From: an uncultured Myxococcales bacterium
GTDB lineage: Bacteria; Myxococcota_A; UBA9042
Assembly (NCBI GenBank): GCA_903840165.1
Contig: CAIMEY010000073.1
Coordinates: 62,001-126,000 of the forward strand
Reading direction: 5' to 3'
DNA length: 64,000 nucleotides
Below are positions 1 through 8,405 of the stretch, in pieces. The position numbers and the translations under genes were made by a program. Numbering within the stretch: position 1 is the stretch's first letter; the number at the start of each line of letters is the position of its first letter. Under the pieces are notes generated by a model. It ran no database searches. It had not been told where the DNA came from and worked only from the letters and a program-made list of their open reading frames with translations.

Positions 1-460
1 CGATGCCAGCTGCTGCCAGATCGTGAACGAGCCCGGGCTCCGCAAGACGCAGGCCATTGGTCATCATCACGTGGTCGCGCGGCAGGCCGCTTTGCTTGAG
101 CAGGGCCAGAATTTCAAAAAGTCGCGGATAAACCGTCGGTTCGCCACCAATCAAGATGGCGCGATCGCAACCACAGGCCTGACCGGCAGCGATCATTGCG
201 GCAATTTCGGGCCAGGCGACCCAGCCTTGGGCATCCTCGTGGGGAGGAACAGCGCAGTATAAACACGCAGAATTACAAGGCCTTCCTAGATCGATGTAGA
301 AGGCTGGCGTGATCCATTGGGCCAGTTGCTGCAGCACCGCATGGGGCTCGGCCAAAAGGACGTCCTGGCGACGACCATGAATATCTGCAACTGTTCTGCC
401 GACATAGCGCCGTTCAGACCAGGGAACTACGGGCTTTGGACGCGGCGAAGGCTCACTCAT
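1..460 (-). CDS. Radical SAM domain protein, N-terminal part (3' end off the window)
   Basis: The leftward frame starts at ATG 458-460 and runs off the left edge. About residues 62-69 read CNSACLYC, the CX3CX2C motif that binds the radical-SAM 4Fe-4S cluster. About 40 residues later comes ILIGGEPTVYP, the GGE-type SAM-binding strand, followed by MMTNGL. This is the standard order in the SPASM/MoaA-like branch, so the protein should cleave S-adenosylmethionine to a radical; its substrate cannot be told. It is divergent from the L,D-transpeptidase, with 50 bp between the two starts. Its motif spacing resembles the second radical SAM module of the protein at 47973-50219, which has GREPALWP where this one has GGEPTVYP. 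The C-terminal half is missing, so auxiliary clusters cannot be judged. Confidence 0.85.
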   Translation of the reverse strand, partial: MSEPSPRPKPVVPWSERRYVGRTVADIHGRRQDVLLAEPHAVLQQLAQWITPAFYIDLGRPCNSACLYCAVPPHEDAQGWVAWPEIAAMIAAGQACGCDRAILIGGEPTVYPRLFEILALLKQSGLPRDHVMMTNGLRLAEPGLVHDLAAAGI

Positions 461-510
461 GGCCTGCCAGTGTAGCCGGTTTGCCTACCGTCGGTGTAGC
501 GTGCACGGCC

Positions 511-2382
511 ATGACGCGCCGATCCACCGCGATCAATTCGGCAATTGCTTGTGCCAAGGCCATGTTGGGGCGGAGGTTCACCCTTGGCCATGCCTGGTGG
601 TGGCTTGGTCTGCTGCTGACCGGGCTGGCGTGCCAGTCTTTGCATCGCGGGAGGCAGCCTGAGCAAACCCCGCAAACGCTTTGGCAATTGGCCGCACAAT
701 CACCGCAGTTTCCCAGCGCCACGGCTCTAATTCGCTGGCACGCGCTGGTCGATGCTGGGGCGCGCACCTGGTGGACGCCACGGCTTACAGCGCAATTGCC
801 GCCGCCGCTGCGCCAAGTGGCACAGCTCAAGCGCTTGGAACTCCTTGTGAATCCTGAGCAGAGTCGGGCCATCCAAGGCGCTTGGCAGGCGTGGCTGCCC
901 CTGCCGGGTCAAGGGACCTGGACCGTCGATGGTGAGTGGCAGGCCCCGCGCGCCCAAGTCTGGCAGGCCCTTGGCGAGCCAGAACCCGCTTTTATTCAGC
1001 AGGGTTTTCTGAGCAACGACGACGCCAACGCCCTTGGGCAGCCAGCGAGCGCGCTGACGCTGCTAGGCAACGCGAACACCTTGGCCCCGCCCGCAATCCC
1101 CCTGCAGGCCGCGCCCGTGGCCGCTTGGCTGATGGAACGTTGCCGGCAGGACCTCGTCATGCACCACGATGTCCGCATTCTTGCAAACGAATCTGGACAG
1201 GTTGCGGAGATACTGCGCAAGACTCGGCCCCTGCCCAACTTGGGCGACGCCGACGCCACTTTGGCCCCGTGGCTGCGCGATGGCCAGGCGACGCCCCTCG
1301 ACCACGCCGACTATTGGCGCCTGTGCATGCACTATATCCCTGATATACAAGCGATTTCTCGGCAAGGAGCGTGGCAGGTCCATCATCCGCGAAGGGCCCA
1401 GGTGGCTTGGCTGGTGCCCGACAATCGCCAGGATTCCCTTGTGGCCCAGCGGCGAGGACGCGAGTGGCAAATTCTCCTTGATCATCTGGGGTTTTCGGCC
1501 AATGACCATCGCCCGGTGGTGATCTTGGACATCAGTCAACAGCGCGTGACGTGGACGGCCATGGGCCAAGCGCCGACCTCGTGGTACCCCGCCATCGTCG
1601 GACGGCCAGGACGCAGTGCAACCGGTGACAGCTACCAAACGCCAGTCCAAATCGGGCCAGTGAGCAGTCAGGGCCTTGAATTGTTTCCCAATTGGACAAC
1701 CTACGCTGCCTGCGCCTGGCCGGGGTCCCAGCGATGCCAGGGCGTATGCATGGTCGGCCATGGCCCGCAAAACCCGTTGGGATCCTTCAAGTTGGCGCCC
1801 AGCGCAATGCCCATCCCGCGCACGCGTTGTGCTGCTCACGCCCAAGAGTGTCGAGCGTCGCCGCGGGCCCACACCTATATCCATGCCACCAACCAGCCCT
1901 CGCGATTTGTCCGTTTTAGCAGTGGACAGCGGATGTTATCGCACGGCTGCGTCCGCGCCAGTCCGCCGCTGTGGCAGGCCGTGGTTGCTTCGCTCGGGCC
2001 CCAACCTCGCTGCCAAGAGTTTCAAAATCAACGTGTTTTAGCTGTGGACCAAGGGATGCTTCGCCTCAGCCGCGCCCTGCAGGCCTCGCGCGATGGACGG
2101 AGCACCCCGCAGGCTCTTTCTCCTTGCGAAACAAGTGATTGGCACGCTACGTGTTCTGCAGGCGATCGCGACCTTTGGCTACTATGGACCTACCCGGGCG
2201 GCGGCGCGGACGGAGCTGGCGACGGTTACCACTGGGATGAGCGAGCCATGGCCATTTGGCAAGCGGACCATGCGGTTACAGGAGTGGGCCCTGCCGAAAC
2301 CTCAGCGGACGATGCCGCGCTCATCAGGGCACTGGCCGAAGATGAGTTCGACCGTCACGCCGACGCCTGGCCGGAGCCATGA
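511..2382 (+). CDS. L,D-transpeptidase (YkuD/YcbB-like catalytic domain)
   Basis: A 623-residue envelope enzyme predicted to make 3-3 cross-links or attach proteins in peptidoglycan. The catalytic motif SHGCVR is near residues 477-482 (Cys480), with the partner His458 in YIHATN and the usual preceding GHGPQNPLGSFK segment. The long N-terminal region resembles the large LdtD/YcbB type rather than small ErfK proteins. A hydrophobic stretch (WWWLGLLLTGLAC) near the N-terminus indicates export or membrane anchoring; its lipobox is poor. The open frame extends up to 436, but ATG 511 is chosen because the earlier start would run into the divergent radical SAM gene. The next gene overlaps by ATGA, so the two are probably translated together. 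Confidence 0.85.
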   Translation: MTRRSTAINSAIACAKAMLGRRFTLGHAWWWLGLLLTGLACQSLHRGRQPEQTPQTLWQLAAQSPQFPSATALIRWHALVDAGARTWWTPRLTAQLPPPLRQVAQLKRLELLVNPEQSRAIQGAWQAWLPLPGQGTWTVDGEWQAPRAQVWQALGEPEPAFIQQGFLSNDDANALGQPASALTLLGNANTLAPPAIPLQAAPVAAWLMERCRQDLVMHHDVRILANESGQVAEILRKTRPLPNLGDADATLAPWLRDGQATPLDHADYWRLCMHYIPDIQAISRQGAWQVHHPRRAQVAWLVPDNRQDSLVAQRRGREWQILLDHLGFSANDHRPVVILDISQQRVTWTAMGQAPTSWYPAIVGRPGRSATGDSYQTPVQIGPVSSQGLELFPNWTTYAACAWPGSQRCQGVCMVGHGPQNPLGSFKLAPSAMPIPRTRCAAHAQECRASPRAHTYIHATNQPSRFVRFSSGQRMLSHGCVRASPPLWQAVVASLGPQPRCQEFQNQRVLAVDQGMLRLSRALQASRDGRSTPQALSPCETSDWHATCSAGDRDLWLLWTYPGGGADGAGDGYHWDERAMAIWQADHAVTGVGPAETSADDAALIRALAEDEFDRHADAWPEP

Positions 2383-3296
2383 TGGCCAAACCCATACAAC
2401 TCCTTGGCTTGTTGCTGATCTGCGCCTGCCGCGACCCGCAGCCACGGTCGGTCCGATTGGCCGATGTGATCACGCAGGTTGGGCAGACCTGGCAGGTGGC
2501 GCAGCAGCGTCAAGCACAGTCGCAGTGGCGCCAAGAAAGCGCAGCGCTGTGCCTGGCTACTGATTCGACAGCATCTGCAGCGTGCGTGGACGGCCATGCC
2601 CCAAGGACGACAATGCTCGCGGCCTGCGTGCAACTTGTCGATTTTTCTAACAAACACGTGTTGGCGAGCGTCGAACTGGTGGGTCCACCCAACGCGGCTC
2701 CCCTGCCCTGCGCGGCTGTTGGCGAGTGGGTCGACGATCCATCGCAAGGTCACGAGATCTTAGCTCAATTGTCAGACAATGCCTCAGCCACGGACCTGCC
2801 TCCCCTGCGCATTGAACGCCTCGAGCAGATGCTGGCTCGCGCGCAAGGGCAGGCCGAAGCTGCCCAGGTTCTGCTGGCGCTGGCCGGCCGGGCCCTGGAG
2901 CTGCAGTTGGTCAAGCCATTACCTATGCAACGAATTTCAAAGGAATTGGCGAGTTGGGATCGCCGGGCGCTGACGGCGTTCAACCAACAGATGCGCCTGA
3001 GCCTGCAGGTCGGACAGGGTTCATCAAGCCAAGAACTATCTGATCTGGCAGCGAAACTCGACATTGTTGGCGTGGCCTTCGCCTCGCCCAGTTCGTTGGG
3101 TCCACAACCAAGGCGCCCTCTTCCCCAGCCCAGCCAAGTGGTGACGTGGCTCGACCCTGAGCGCGCGCTGGCACAGAAACGCCCATGGCTGCTATGGATT
3201 ACCGTGCAGGCGCTCCCGGGCGAGGATGCCCAAGCCGCGGTCGCGTTGACCGCCCAAACCTGGACAGCGCTTGCCGCCACGCCCTTTGCCCCGTAG
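2379..3296 (+). CDS. Putative lipoprotein of unknown function
   Basis: The gene starts inside the stop of the L,D-transpeptidase gene (ATGA overlap), so coexpression is likely. The N-terminus MMAKPIQLLGLLLICACRD is a short signal peptide with a plausible lipobox (LICAC), which places the protein as a lipid-anchored periplasmic protein of about 305 residues. The rest is rich in Ala, Gln and Leu with probable helices and has no motif I recognise. The link to the transpeptidase gene suggests a cell-wall role, but this is inference from position only. Confidence 0.7.
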   Translation: MMAKPIQLLGLLLICACRDPQPRSVRLADVITQVGQTWQVAQQRQAQSQWRQESAALCLATDSTASAACVDGHAPRTTMLAACVQLVDFSNKHVLASVELVGPPNAAPLPCAAVGEWVDDPSQGHEILAQLSDNASATDLPPLRIERLEQMLARAQGQAEAAQVLLALAGRALELQLVKPLPMQRISKELASWDRRALTAFNQQMRLSLQVGQGSSSQELSDLAAKLDIVGVAFASPSSLGPQPRRPLPQPSQVVTWLDPERALAQKRPWLLWITVQALPGEDAQAAVALTAQTWTALAATPFAP

Positions 3297-3323
3297 GCTC
3301 GCTAGCCCAAATGGAGGTGCGCG

Positions 3324-3797
3324 ATGACCGAAGACTCGACGGGCAAAAGTCCCAGCATTCTTGAACAATTGGAGGTGACCAGCCCAAGCCAACAGGCTGA
3401 TTCGGCCCAGGGCGAGGCCCTGTCTGAGGCCCAAAGGCAGGCCGTGGCCGAGGCTGAGGCGCAAGTGAAGTCCTTGCCAACTTTGCTGCAAGGCGACCTC
3501 GACCCAGAACACTTGCAGGCCCTGCTGACGGACTACAGCAACTACGCGCAAATCAGCGAAGTTTTGGTCAAGACGGGGGCTTTGGATCGCGCCCAAGCGG
3601 AGCGGCCAACCCTGGAACAAGCTGTGGAACTCTTGGTGGCCGGCCGCGCCTTCGCCATCCAAGTCCGCTACCAGCATGACGGTCAGTGGTGGTGTGACGT
3701 CATCAGCAAACGCAGTGGTGGCGCGCGGTTAGTGCGCATGGCGTTTGAGCCCGATCCTGGATCGGCCAAGCCTGGTCCACAGCCAGCCCCGCAGTAG
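3324..3797 (+). CDS. Hypothetical acidic protein
   Basis: A 157-residue protein with a strong ribosome binding site (GGAGGTG, 4 bp before ATG) that fixes the start. The first 60 residues are Gln/Glu/Ser-rich and probably disordered. The middle (about 55-105) looks helical, and the last part holds a short stretch with HDGQWWCDVISKRSG and a Pro-rich tail. There is no signal peptide and no recognised domain. It lies 27 bp after the lipoprotein gene and is probably the third gene of the transpeptidase operon. Confidence 0.7.
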   Translation: MTEDSTGKSPSILEQLEVTSPSQQADSAQGEALSEAQRQAVAEAEAQVKSLPTLLQGDLDPEHLQALLTDYSNYAQISEVLVKTGALDRAQAERPTLEQAVELLVAGRAFAIQVRYQHDGQWWCDVISKRSGGARLVRMAFEPDPGSAKPGPQPAPQ

Positions 3798-3820
3798 AGC
3801 GCCGGGGCGTTGCTCGGACC

Positions 3821-5071
3821 CTAAGCGTGCGCAGTGGCTGGCGGTTCAGCGGCTTCGACCGCGGGCGCATTCTTGTCCTGGTAGGTCAGCTTGCCGAGGG
3901 CCACCGGAATCGCGACCTTGATCAGCAGGGTGAACACCAGAAAGCCCAGGCCGAAAATGCCAGCAGCGACCTGGATTTCATGGCGCGACGGGTGGTAGGC
4001 ATAGACTTCACCCAAGGTGTCAGGCGTCAAGCCGGGAATCACCAGGGCGATGCCCTTTTCGATGTACACTGAGAAGTACAGAAGAACACAGCCAATATTG
4101 AGCGTAAAGAAGTTGTGCCGGGTAGCTGGAACCATGAACAGCACAAAGGCAATCATCGTGCCAATCACGCTTGGCCAAGCGAACAGGCCCAGACCTTCGT
4201 GGCCATCGAGCCCGAAGAACAGGTACTGGGTGTGCAGCAGGTGGTGGGTACCCGAGTAGTATTCCTTAAAGATTTCACAACCCAAGAAGAACAAGTTGAT
4301 GAAGATAGCGTAGGCCATCAACTCGGCGATCTTGTGAATGGCGGCATCCTTGATTTGCAGGCCGGTGGTCTTGCGGAGAATCTGAAGCAAAATCAGGATG
4401 ATCGCGGGACCAGAGCAGAACGCCGAGGCCAAGAAGCGAGGGGCCAAGATCGAGGCATTCCAGAAGGGCCGACCACCCAAACCGCTGTAAAGAAAGGCGG
4501 TTACGGTGTGAATGCTGACGGCCGCGGGGATGGACAAAAGCACCAGCGGAACCACGAAGGCGGCCACGGGCGGCTTGCCGCGGAAGGCTCGGTAAAGCAA
4601 GTGAGAAACGATGGTTACGTTGAGGACGAGGTACATGTTGAGCACGAGCACGTCCCAAGCCAGCAGCGAGCGCGGGAAGTTGATCGTGACAAAGTGCCAG
4701 ATGCGTTCGACATGGCCGATGTCGACGCTGACGAAGGCCATGCACATAACGATTGCGGAAATTGCGAGCAATTCACCAATGATCACAATCTCGTAGATAG
4801 GGCCCCAGTGGTAGATGTAGGCGGGGATCACCAGCACCACGGCGGCAGCGGCGACACCGACCAAGAACGTGAAATTGCCGATGTAAAATCCCCACATCAC
4901 CTGGTCGCGCATGCCGGTGACGATGAGGCCCTGCTGGAACTGGTCGACGTAGCCGACTGCACCAACGCCGATAAGGACCAAGAGGAAGGCCACCCAAGCA
5001 TAGTAGGTCTTGGATCCCTTGATAATATGCCGGAAACTGCCGGCTAGGAACTGAAATAGGTGTTGCAGCAT
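3821..5071 (-). CDS. NrfD/PsrC-type membrane quinone oxidoreductase subunit
   Basis: A 416-residue integral membrane protein with about ten hydrophobic helices. It matches the NrfD/PsrC/DsrP family, which passes electrons between the menaquinone pool and a partner Fe-S protein. The start at 5071 has AGGAGG upstream. It is the last gene of a three-gene leftward operon (tetrahaem lipoprotein, Fe-S protein, NrfD), with 43 bp separating it from the Fe-S gene. The set resembles the Cbc/Dsr-like menaquinol oxidoreductase modules of deltaproteobacteria. No catalytic molybdopterin subunit is encoded nearby, so the complex probably links quinones to periplasmic cytochromes rather than reducing a substrate itself. 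Confidence 0.88.
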   Translation of the reverse strand: MLQHLFQFLAGSFRHIIKGSKTYYAWVAFLLVLIGVGAVGYVDQFQQGLIVTGMRDQVMWGFYIGNFTFLVGVAAAAVVLVIPAYIYHWGPIYEIVIIGELLAISAIVMCMAFVSVDIGHVERIWHFVTINFPRSLLAWDVLVLNMYLVLNVTIVSHLLYRAFRGKPPVAAFVVPLVLLSIPAAVSIHTVTAFLYSGLGGRPFWNASILAPRFLASAFCSGPAIILILLQILRKTTGLQIKDAAIHKIAELMAYAIFINLFFLGCEIFKEYYSGTHHLLHTQYLFFGLDGHEGLGLFAWPSVIGTMIAFVLFMVPATRHNFFTLNIGCVLLYFSVYIEKGIALVIPGLTPDTLGEVYAYHPSRHEIQVAAGIFGLGFLVFTLLIKVAIPVALGKLTYQDKNAPAVEAAEPPATAHA

Positions 5072-5114
5072 TGGGGTCCTCCTGTTCGGGACGAATCGGT
5101 CGAATGCCGTAGAA

Positions 5115-6110
5115 TCAAATGCCGTAGAAGTAGAAGAACCGCGGCTGCGTATTGAGGTCCTCTTTGAGGATGAATACGCGCTTGTTCTCTAGAACTGAAC
5201 GGATTTCACTCTTGGGATCCAATAAGTTGCCGAACTTGCGTGCGCCAACGGGGCAGATTTCCACGCAGGCCGGGTAGCGACCGTTGCGGCTGCGCTGGAT
5301 GCAGAAGGTGCACTTCTCGACCACGCCCTTGAGGCGGGGCCGGTTGCCCATCACGTGCATGTTCGGGTTGACCTGATCGGCGGGCAAGTACGGCTCTGCC
5401 CAGTTGAAACGCCGGGCGCCGTAGGGGCACGCGACCATGCAGTAGCGGCAACCGATGCACCATTCGTAGTCGACCACGACGATGCCGTCGGGTTCCTTCC
5501 ACGTCGCCTGAACCGGGCAAACCTTGGTGCAGGGCGGGTTTTCGCACTGCTGGCACTGCACGGGCATGTAGAACTTGCCCTCGCGCGGCACTTCCTCGGG
5601 GTTGTAGTACGGCGTGGCATGGGCCAAGTCGACGCCCTCTTCCTTGTTCATTTCCAGGACGCGAATCCACTGGATCGGATTGTTGTGATCACCGTCCGGA
5701 TTGGGGCGCGACTGGTTGTTTTCCTTGACACATGCGTGCACACAGCGCCGGCAACCGACGCAGCGCGACAGGTCCAAGGCATAGGCAAAGCGCACGCCTT
5801 CTGCGGCCGGAGTCGCGCGAACCTGAACATCTTTGTTAAAGCGCTTCTTGTACTTGCGCTCCAAACTGCTGATCAGGTCCTTGAGTTCGTTGCGGTCCAT
5901 CTCGCGCAGCCGGCTCTTGACAAAGCCGTCCATGCTGTCGGTCGAACAGGCCGCCGCGCTCAAGAAACTCGCGACAATTGCAGTGTGTTTGCTGAATTCG
6001 CGCCGGGTCAGGGACAGATCGCCCAGGCCGCGCTTGGTCGTGGGCAGGGGCCCTTCGACATCAGGGATTTCCGTTGGCACTTCAGGTAGTTCTGGGGAGC
6101 AGCAGCTCAT
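5115..6110 (-). CDS. Tat-exported ferredoxin-like subunit with four 4Fe-4S clusters
   Basis: A 331-residue electron-transfer protein (DsrO/NrfC/HybA type). Four cysteine sets are visible: CVGCRRCVHAC, CQQCENPPCTKVC, CIGCRYCMVAC, and CTFC with a distal CVEIC. Near residue 36-43, LTRREFSK followed by a hydrophobic stretch ending SAAAC is a twin-arginine signal, so the protein should work outside the cytoplasmic membrane. The open frame begins with TTG at 6122, but ATG 6110 is preferred because GGAGGA lies just upstream. It sits between the haem lipoprotein and NrfD genes and should relay electrons between them. A tatA gene occurs at 40558. Confidence 0.9.
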   Translation of the reverse strand: MSCCSPELPEVPTEIPDVEGPLPTTKRGLGDLSLTRREFSKHTAIVASFLSAAACSTDSMDGFVKSRLREMDRNELKDLISSLERKYKKRFNKDVQVRATPAAEGVRFAYALDLSRCVGCRRCVHACVKENNQSRPNPDGDHNNPIQWIRVLEMNKEEGVDLAHATPYYNPEEVPREGKFYMPVQCQQCENPPCTKVCPVQATWKEPDGIVVVDYEWCIGCRYCMVACPYGARRFNWAEPYLPADQVNPNMHVMGNRPRLKGVVEKCTFCIQRSRNGRYPACVEICPVGARKFGNLLDPKSEIRSVLENKRVFILKEDLNTQPRFFYFYGI

Positions 6111-6200
6111 CGCATCCTCCAAATTCTTGGCGATTGACTTTGCGTCGGTTCAACCAGGCTCCGGTGCGCTCACCTTTGGGGTCAGCAGCACCGGCACGCC

Positions 6201-6845
6201 TTAGCGGATTTGGTCCGGGTGGACCGGCGGCGCTTCGGGTTTGAGCGGTTTGAAATGCGGCGAGTGCGGGCTATGGCAGTGGACGCAAAGCAGATATTGC
6301 TTCTCGCCACTCCATGAACCGGTGCGCTTGCCATGGACGCCGACCTTCCAATCGCGGTACTTGTCGCCATGGCACTGGCCGCACAAGCGATATGATTCAT
6401 CAAAGGTAATCGTCACTCCGCTGGCCAAGTGCAGCACGTCGCGGTTGGTCGCGTCGTGGCAATCCAGGCACCAGCGGTTTTCCTCGTCGTGGTGCAGCAC
6501 GATGTTGGTGTGCTCTTCTTTGAGCACGCGCCGGGTACGATTGACCTCTTCCGGGCTGTCATGGCAGCTCGAGCAAGGCCACATCTCGTTTGAAATCGGA
6601 GGCTTTGGCACAGGGAAAGTCTGCGATGCCGCATTGGGCATGTTCAGCGGGTTGGGGGGTAAACCCAGTTCCGCTGGCGGCAGATTGGCCTTGTCCGCGT
6701 GCACGGGGTCGGCTTCGTCCACGGCCGCCTTGTGGCTGGCCTTGGCAGGAGCGGGGTCACAACCCGTCGTCAACGCGATAGAAAATGCCGCAAGCCCGAA
6801 GGCCAAGGCGAACTGCATTATGATGCGCAAGAACCGGGCATCCAT
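6201..6845 (-). CDS. Tetrahaem c-type cytochrome lipoprotein
   Basis: A 214-residue protein with four haem-binding CXXCH motifs (CSSCH, CLDCH, CGQCH, CVHCH) and extra His residues that could be distal ligands. The N-terminus is a signal peptide ending LTTGC, a good lipobox, so the cytochrome is probably anchored on the periplasmic side. The frame is open to 6959, but ATG 6845 follows GGGAGGT and begins the signal peptide, so it is preferred. It is the first gene of the operon with the Fe-S and NrfD subunits and is the likely electron exit or entry point. Covalent haem attachment would need a Ccm system; a CcmH-like protein is encoded at 32287. Confidence 0.88.
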   Translation of the reverse strand: MDARFLRIIMQFALAFGLAAFSIALTTGCDPAPAKASHKAAVDEADPVHADKANLPPAELGLPPNPLNMPNAASQTFPVPKPPISNEMWPCSSCHDSPEEVNRTRRVLKEEHTNIVLHHDEENRWCLDCHDATNRDVLHLASGVTITFDESYRLCGQCHGDKYRDWKVGVHGKRTGSWSGEKQYLLCVHCHSPHSPHFKPLKPEAPPVHPDQIR

Positions 6846-7340
6846 CCGGGCACCTCCCAGCGCCTGCAAATCGCGGCGCCTAGCCCATACACTTGCAGGA
6901 TTTGTGCCAAACCGAAGAATAATGGATGCATCAGCTATGATTTCCAACTGTTTGACCACACATGGGCCACGCCCCAGGTCCGACCAGTCTGCGCGCGCCC
7001 CGTGGCCAATACCAGCACAAAGACTTGATATTCAAGTTTATTTTGGCAATAGCGACCAGGAGTCGCCCAGGACGGCAACAGGGGAAAATTCCTCACTTGG
7101 TCGGGCAAACCCGGCAAAAATCCCGCACCTGCGTCCCGACTTGTCGCGTTGGGCCTGATGGGCAATTCAACGCAACCGCCTGCTCGGTACGGCGCGCGAG
7201 AGGCCCATGCACAGAAAACCGCCACAGCAATGCCTTGTTGCTCGAGAAGCGCTTGATCGTCCATGCATCTGGCTCTTGCGCTCGGGGCTCTGTGGCGCTA
7301 GCTTGACGACCATCTCAACTTGCACCGGAGGTGCGCCATC
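6846..7340. other. Divergent intergenic region between the cytochrome operon and the SPFH gene
   Basis: About 495 bp with no convincing gene on either strand. It should hold the promoters of the leftward cytochrome operon and the rightward SPFH gene. An inverted repeat lies at 7023-7037 in an AT-richer patch. I see no tRNA-like or riboswitch-like structure. Confidence 0.6.
7023..7037. promoter_or_regulatory. Inverted repeat ACTTGA-TAT-TCAAGT, possible operator
   Basis: A perfect 6-bp-arm palindrome about 180 bp upstream of the cytochrome start, in the most AT-rich part of this intergenic region. It resembles an FNR/CRP-type half-site pair only loosely (TTGA and TCAA, but with a 3-bp centre). 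An operator for the redox operon is inference; a palindrome this short may be chance. Confidence 0.25.
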
Positions 7341-8321
7341 ATGAATCACTTACCAGAAATTGCGATTGGTTTCGCGGTATTGTATGTATTCTTTTCGTCC
7401 TTTGTGACCGTCGCCCAAGGCTCGATCGCCGTCATCACCATGTTCGGCAAATACAGCCGCATGATGCGCCCGGGCCTGAACTGGAAGGTGCCGCTGTTTG
7501 AGCAGATTTACCGCCGTGTGTCGGTGCAAAACCGCTCCGCGGAACTCGAATTCCAGGCGACGACCACCGATCAGGCAAATGTCGGCTTCAAGGCGATGTT
7601 GCTCTACGCTGTAGTCAATCAGGAGGACGAGTCGGTCAAGAACGTCGCCTTCAAGTTCATTGACGAGCGCTCTTTCATGCAAGCCCTTGTGCGCACAGTG
7701 GAAGGCAGCGTGCGCGCCTTTGTCGCTACCAAGCGCCAGAGCGAGATCCTCGGCCTGCGGCGCGAGATCGTGCATGAGGTCAAGAACCAACTCGACGCTA
7801 GCCTCGAAGAGTGGGGCTATCACCTAATCGACTTGCAGATCAATGACATCGTCTTTGACTCGGTGATCATGGAATCGATGGCCCGGGTCGTGGCCTCGGC
7901 CAACCTGCGCGCCGCGGCGGAAAACGAAGGCCAAGCGCTGCTGATCACCAAGACCAAGGCCGCCGAAGCCGAAGGCCGCGCGATTCAGATCAGCGCCGAA
8001 GCCCAACGCGACGCCAGCCGCCTACAGGGCCAAGGTGTGGCGCAATTCCGCGAAGAAATGGCCAAAGGCGTGCGCCAGTCCATTGCCGAAATGACCGAGG
8101 CTGGCTTGGATCCGTCCTTCCTACTGTTCTTCATGTGGACGGAATCCCTCAAGCATTTCGCTGAGCAAGGCAAGGGCAACGTCATTTTCCTCGACGGCTC
8201 TACTGACGGCATGCAGCGCCAGATGCGTGAACTCATGGCGATGGGACAGCTCAAAGTGGCTGAAAACCTTCGGCAAACCCAGCAGTTCACACGTCCGACT
8301 GTGCCGCCGCCGCCGCGCTAG
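7341..8321 (+). CDS. SPFH/Band 7 (stomatin/HflK-like) membrane protein
   Basis: A 326-residue protein with one N-terminal membrane helix (IAIGFAVLYVFFSSFVTV), then a Band 7 domain (about residues 25-200: GSIAVITMFGKYSRMMRPG, the EFQATTTDQ strand), and then a helical Ala/Glu-rich segment (about 190-250) typical of the oligomerising part of SPFH proteins. The family forms membrane rings that scaffold proteases or membrane microdomains. ATG 7341 is chosen because GGAGGTG sits 10 bp upstream; the frame is open from 7320. It stands alone, with no NfeD-like or protease gene beside it. Confidence 0.88.
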   Translation: MNHLPEIAIGFAVLYVFFSSFVTVAQGSIAVITMFGKYSRMMRPGLNWKVPLFEQIYRRVSVQNRSAELEFQATTTDQANVGFKAMLLYAVVNQEDESVKNVAFKFIDERSFMQALVRTVEGSVRAFVATKRQSEILGLRREIVHEVKNQLDASLEEWGYHLIDLQINDIVFDSVIMESMARVVASANLRAAAENEGQALLITKTKAAEAEGRAIQISAEAQRDASRLQGQGVAQFREEMAKGVRQSIAEMTEAGLDPSFLLFFMWTESLKHFAEQGKGNVIFLDGSTDGMQRQMRELMAMGQLKVAENLRQTQQFTRPTVPPPPR

Positions 8322-8405
8322 ACGCGACGCCAAGAGAACCAGAGCGGTCACGGGTAATTCCCGACGCATCATTGGCTTTGCGATGCTGTAGTTGGGCTAT
8401 GGGGC

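Noticed and set aside
3786-3808. Terminator between the convergent genes ending at 3797 and 3821
   Set aside because: The 6-bp GCCCCG/CGGGGC stem has an 11-nt loop and no T tract, so it is not strong enough to report.
4115-5047. Open frame of 310 codons opposite the NrfD-type gene
   Set aside because: Charged, low-hydrophobicity mirror of a membrane protein gene, with no start signal and no motif.
7023-7037. FNR box before the cytochrome operon
   Set aside because: The palindrome has a 3-bp centre and lacks the TTGAT-N4-ATCAA spacing, so a specific FNR call is not justified; it is kept only as a weak possible operator.
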